This document shows positions 5,716 through 6,844 of a stretch of DNA of 6,844 nucleotides, piece after piece. Made by a program: the position numbers and the translations under genes. The notes below the pieces were generated by a model. The model was given only the letters and a program-made list of their open reading frames with translations, had not been told where the DNA came from and did not search any database. Source of the DNA: Burkholderiales bacterium (GTDB lineage Bacteria; Pseudomonadota; Gammaproteobacteria; Burkholderiales; JAEUMW01). Position 1 is the stretch's first letter. Every line of letters starts with the position of its first letter. The stretch is from assembly GCA_016791285.1 (NCBI GenBank), contig JAEUMX010000042.1:1-6844 (forward strand). Reading direction: 5' to 3'.

Positions 5716-5722
5716 GCCCAAC
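5716..5722 (-). other. R' box marking the start of the first cassette
   Basis: GTTGGGC on the minus strand fits GTTRRRY and is the exact complement of the R'' box of the TIR cassette's own attC (4565-4571). No partner R''/L'' arms lie to its right, so this boundary is not an attC. It should be an attI site or a secondary insertion site. Confidence 0.75.
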
Positions 5723-5742
5723 TCAAAGTCGGGCCCCTAAAG

Positions 5743-5764
5743 TTGTCGCTTTACAAAGCGACAA
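5743..5764. repeat. 22-nt near-perfect palindrome (10-bp arms)
   Basis: TTGTCGCTTT and AAAGCGACAA are exact inverted copies separated by AC. No U-rich tract follows on either strand, so it is not a good terminator. It would overlap the start of transcription from the candidate array promoter, an operator-like position; it could also be a recombinase or regulator binding site. Confidence 0.6.
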
Positions 5765-5767
5765 AGG

Positions 5768-5797
5768 GCTGTACGGAGTCATAGTAATTAATGTCAA
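5768..5797 (-). promoter_or_regulatory. Candidate promoter directed into the cassette array
   Basis: On the minus strand a perfect -35 TTGACA (5797-5792) is followed after 18 bases by a weak -10 TACAGC (5773-5768). It would start transcription near 5761, about 40 bases before the first cassette, in the place of a Pc promoter. The -10 is poor, so this is tentative. Confidence 0.3.
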
Positions 5798-5934
5798 AAG
5801 GCGTGAAAGTCAGAGACTTGCTCCAATTTTAGGGACCCTAAATCTCGATCGCAAACCCACCGTGGCGCGTTGCTGTGTTCCGCATCGTTCCAGAGGTCGA
5901 TGCACCGCTTCTGGAGGGTCCGTTGAGCACGGAG

Positions 5935-6162
5935 TCACGCTGCCGCAAGCACTGCCCGTCGAACCGATGCGGGGAGGTCAATGGTAGCAAAGCACTCGCT
6001 GGGGTAGAGGTAATCATCGCCTGACTCGTCGACGACACGGACGAGGCCGTGTCGTGCAGCCGACTCATCGGAGATGGCGGCGTAAATCTTTCGTCTCTCC
6101 AGCGAGACATCGTAACCATCGTTCTTGATACAAACCACGAAGTACTTGCTCAAACGAGGCAT
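5935..6162 (-). CDS. Small conserved hypothetical protein (second of a pair)
   Basis: A 75-residue protein starting MPRLSKYFVVCIKNDGYDVSLERRKIYAAI and containing RVVDESGDDYLYPSECFATIDLP. I recognise the pattern (Y.VCI.NDGY..SLE..KIY, DESG.DYLYP) as a common small bacterial protein of unknown function, cytosolic, without motifs that indicate activity. The ATG at 6162 is chosen because it lies one base after the stop of the upstream gene, a normal operon junction; the in-frame extension to 6225 would overlap that gene widely. Two-gene spacing and small sizes fit a pair made together. It is outside the cassette array, as no attC follows. Confidence 0.75.
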   Translation of the reverse strand: MPRLSKYFVVCIKNDGYDVSLERRKIYAAISDESAARHGLVRVVDESGDDYLYPSECFATIDLPASVRRAVLAAA

Positions 6163-6163
6163 G

Positions 6164-6403
6164 TCAGAAATTCTCGATAAACCGCTTGATCTTGATCTCA
6201 CGCTTGCCGATACCGGTTGCTTCATACCAATGGATCTCGGCCAAGTGAACTGTTCCGTCGTCGAGGCGGATTCGGGCTATCCCCTTGCGCTTTCGCCAAT
6301 GACCTTTGCCATAGAACTTCCTCAGTCGTGCCGCTTCTCGAATTCCCGAGCCCGCGGCGAAAGTCTCGACGTGGGCGATCTCGCCAAGGATGCGAAAGTG
6401 CAT
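6164..6403 (-). CDS. Small basic conserved hypothetical protein (first of a pair)
   Basis: A 79-residue basic protein starting MHFRILGEIAHVETFA, with IREAARLRKFYGKGHWRKRKGIARIRL, DGTVHLAEIHWYEATGIGKREIKIKRF. The G-x-WRK-KG-A-V/I-L-DG-x4-AE-HWYEA-GIG pattern is one I recall from many small proteins of unknown function in proteobacteria. The HWYEATGIGKRE-IK segment is the most conserved looking part. Its stop is one base from the start of the next gene. No good ribosome site precedes the ATG, and a weak promoter lies directly upstream, so it may be translated from a leaderless message. A toxin-antitoxin-like pair with its neighbour is possible but unproven. Confidence 0.75.
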   Translation of the reverse strand: MHFRILGEIAHVETFAAGSGIREAARLRKFYGKGHWRKRKGIARIRLDDGTVHLAEIHWYEATGIGKREIKIKRFIENF

Positions 6404-6577
6404 GACGCGATGTTGGCAAACCTGTCACGGAACGTCAATGATGGTTGGACCGCCCCCGTGGCCCGCCCTCGCGCCTGGGAGTCGTCTTGTAGAGAATGCT
6501 TCTCTCGCTACTACTCCTTCCAGCATCGACCCGCCTCCCGGTACCATTGACTCACATCATCCAACGAGGACCTCGCG
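6404..6577. other. Divergent intergenic region
   Basis: This separates the minus-strand pair from the plus-strand lipoprotein gene. It should hold promoters for both. A small inverted repeat AGAGAA-TGC-TTCTCT lies at 6491-6505, and a GAGGA ribosome site seven bases before the ATG at 6578. I see no RNA gene or attC here. Confidence 0.55.
6410..6438 (-). promoter_or_regulatory. Weak candidate promoter of the small gene pair
   Basis: On the minus strand TTGACG (6438-6433) is followed after 17 bases by CAACAT (6415-6410). The ATG of the first gene is only six bases further on, so transcription would begin at or next to the start codon. Confidence 0.25.
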
Positions 6578-6844
6578 ATGAAGCCGCTGCGCCCCCTGTT
6601 CCTTCTGCTCACCGCTCTCGTTCTGGCTGCTTGCGCCACCACAACGATCCGCTCGGCGTGGTTCGACACGACCTACAAGGGCGGACCGATGAAGCGCATC
6701 GTCGTGGTCGGCGTGGGCGGGCAGGTCGCCGACCGGCGCGTGTTCGAGGACAGCTTTGCCGCGCAACTGCGCGCTGCGGGGGTGGACGGCATCCCCGGCT
6801 ACACGGTCGCACCGGACGAGGTGCGGATGGACGATGCGGCGTTC
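6578..6844 (+). CDS. Outer-membrane-type lipoprotein of unknown function (partial, 3' end outside window)
   Basis: The first 89 codons of a gene that continues past the right edge. MKPLRP, a hydrophobic stretch and the lipobox LAAC (Cys19) form a lipoprotein signal. The mature part begins with ATTTIRSAWFDTTYKGGPMKRIVVVGVGG, then VADRRVFEDSFAAQLRAAGVDGIPGYTVAPDE. Such proteins occur widely in proteobacteria as uncharacterised lipoproteins; the Rossmann-like strand KRIVVVGV followed by a helix with RRVFEDSF suggests a TolB-N or DUF4136-like alpha/beta fold (inference). A GAGGA ribosome site lies seven bases upstream. The composition is GC-richer than the cassettes, consistent with resident chromosome. 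Confidence 0.85.
   Translation, partial: MKPLRPLFLLLTALVLAACATTTIRSAWFDTTYKGGPMKRIVVVGVGGQVADRRVFEDSFAAQLRAAGVDGIPGYTVAPDEVRMDDAAF

Larger units (their letters stand above)
97..5722 (-). mobile_element. Integron cassette array without a visible integrase (CALIN), seven cassettes
   Basis: Seven minus-strand genes alternate with six attC sites at 706-783, 1637-1717, 2278-2355, 2722-2850, 3612-3671 and 4491-4571. A free R' box (GTTGGGC on the minus strand) at 5716-5722 marks the first cassette boundary. Taking the known cut point of R' (G^TTRRRY), the cassettes are 5721-4497, 4496-3618, 3617-2728, 2727-2284, 2283-1643, 1642-712, and 711 to about 97. In each of the six complete cassettes the R'' box at its 3' end is the exact complement of the R' box at its 5' end, as expected for DNA that circulated as a closed circle. 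No intI-like gene lies in the window. The array could still belong to an integron whose integrase is beyond the left edge or elsewhere in the genome, but the cassettes read from the right, where ordinary genes sit. Confidence 0.93.
5723..5934. other. Gene-free region upstream of the array, possible attI/Pc remnant
   Basis: No convincing gene lies here. It contains a promoter-like sequence directed into the array, a 22-nt inverted repeat (5743-5764) and a 15-nt palindrome TTTAGGGACCCTAAA (5828-5842), whose CCCTAAA unit recurs at 5734-5741. The position next to the first cassette boundary is where an attI site would be expected, but I cannot align it with a known attI and no integrase gene is next to it. 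Confidence 0.4.

Noticed and set aside
5500..5721. A 73-codon minus-strand frame beginning at the first cassette boundary.
   Set aside because: It begins with TTG inside the R' box, overlaps the TIR gene out of frame and has a low-quality Arg/Ser-rich product.
5828..5842. TTTAGGGACCCTAAA palindrome as a terminator of the small gene pair.
   Set aside because: There is no loop to speak of and no U-rich tract on either strand; left as an unexplained palindrome.
6125..6550. A 141-codon plus-strand open frame opposite the small gene pair.
   Set aside because: It is antisense to two conserved-looking genes and its product shows no recognisable fold or composition.

Overview
The window carries a run of integron gene cassettes without a visible integrase (a CALIN: a cluster of attC sites lacking an integron integrase), next to ordinary chromosomal genes. 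From about 97 to 5722 there are seven genes, all on the minus strand, separated by six attC recombination sites. Each attC has outer 7-bp R boxes (RYYYAAC-like and GTTRRRY-like), an imperfect inner palindrome, and one unpaired base on the L'' side. In the five well-paired sites this base falls where it should for cassettes reading on the minus strand. The array therefore starts near 5722 and reads leftwards. The GC-rich bases, the attC style and the flanking lipoprotein gene suggest a beta- or gammaproteobacterium (Burkholderiales or Xanthomonadales-like); this is inference.

Cassettes in reading order (right to left): (1) 5721-4497, a TIR-domain protein with four membrane segments; (2) 4496-3618, a HARE-HTH plus GIY-YIG nuclease; (3) 3617-2728, an unknown three-segment membrane protein; (4) 2727-2284, a small ferredoxin-like, monooxygenase-type (ABM/Dabb-like) protein; (5) 2283-1643, an exported cupin; (6) 1642-712, an exported ModA-like substrate-binding protein; (7) 711 to about 97, a three-segment membrane protein whose attC is missing. 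The array ends against the last 31 codons of a plus-strand gene (1-96) that could be a transposase.

To the right of the array, 5723-5934 is gene-free. It holds a possible promoter aimed into the array and a 22-nt palindrome just downstream of it, so it may be a remnant or divergent attI/Pc platform. Next comes a tightly linked minus-strand pair of small conserved hypothetical genes (6403-6164 and 6162-5935). After a divergent intergenic region, a plus-strand lipoprotein gene (6578 onward) runs off the end.

The genes are not one pathway; cassette arrays are collections. The clearest theme is the first two cassettes, a TIR protein with its catalytic glutamate and a DNA-binding GIY-YIG nuclease with a full catalytic set. 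Both are plausible anti-phage or anti-plasmid factors placed closest to any array promoter. The middle and distal cassettes encode envelope and periplasmic proteins and a small cytosolic enzyme-like protein.
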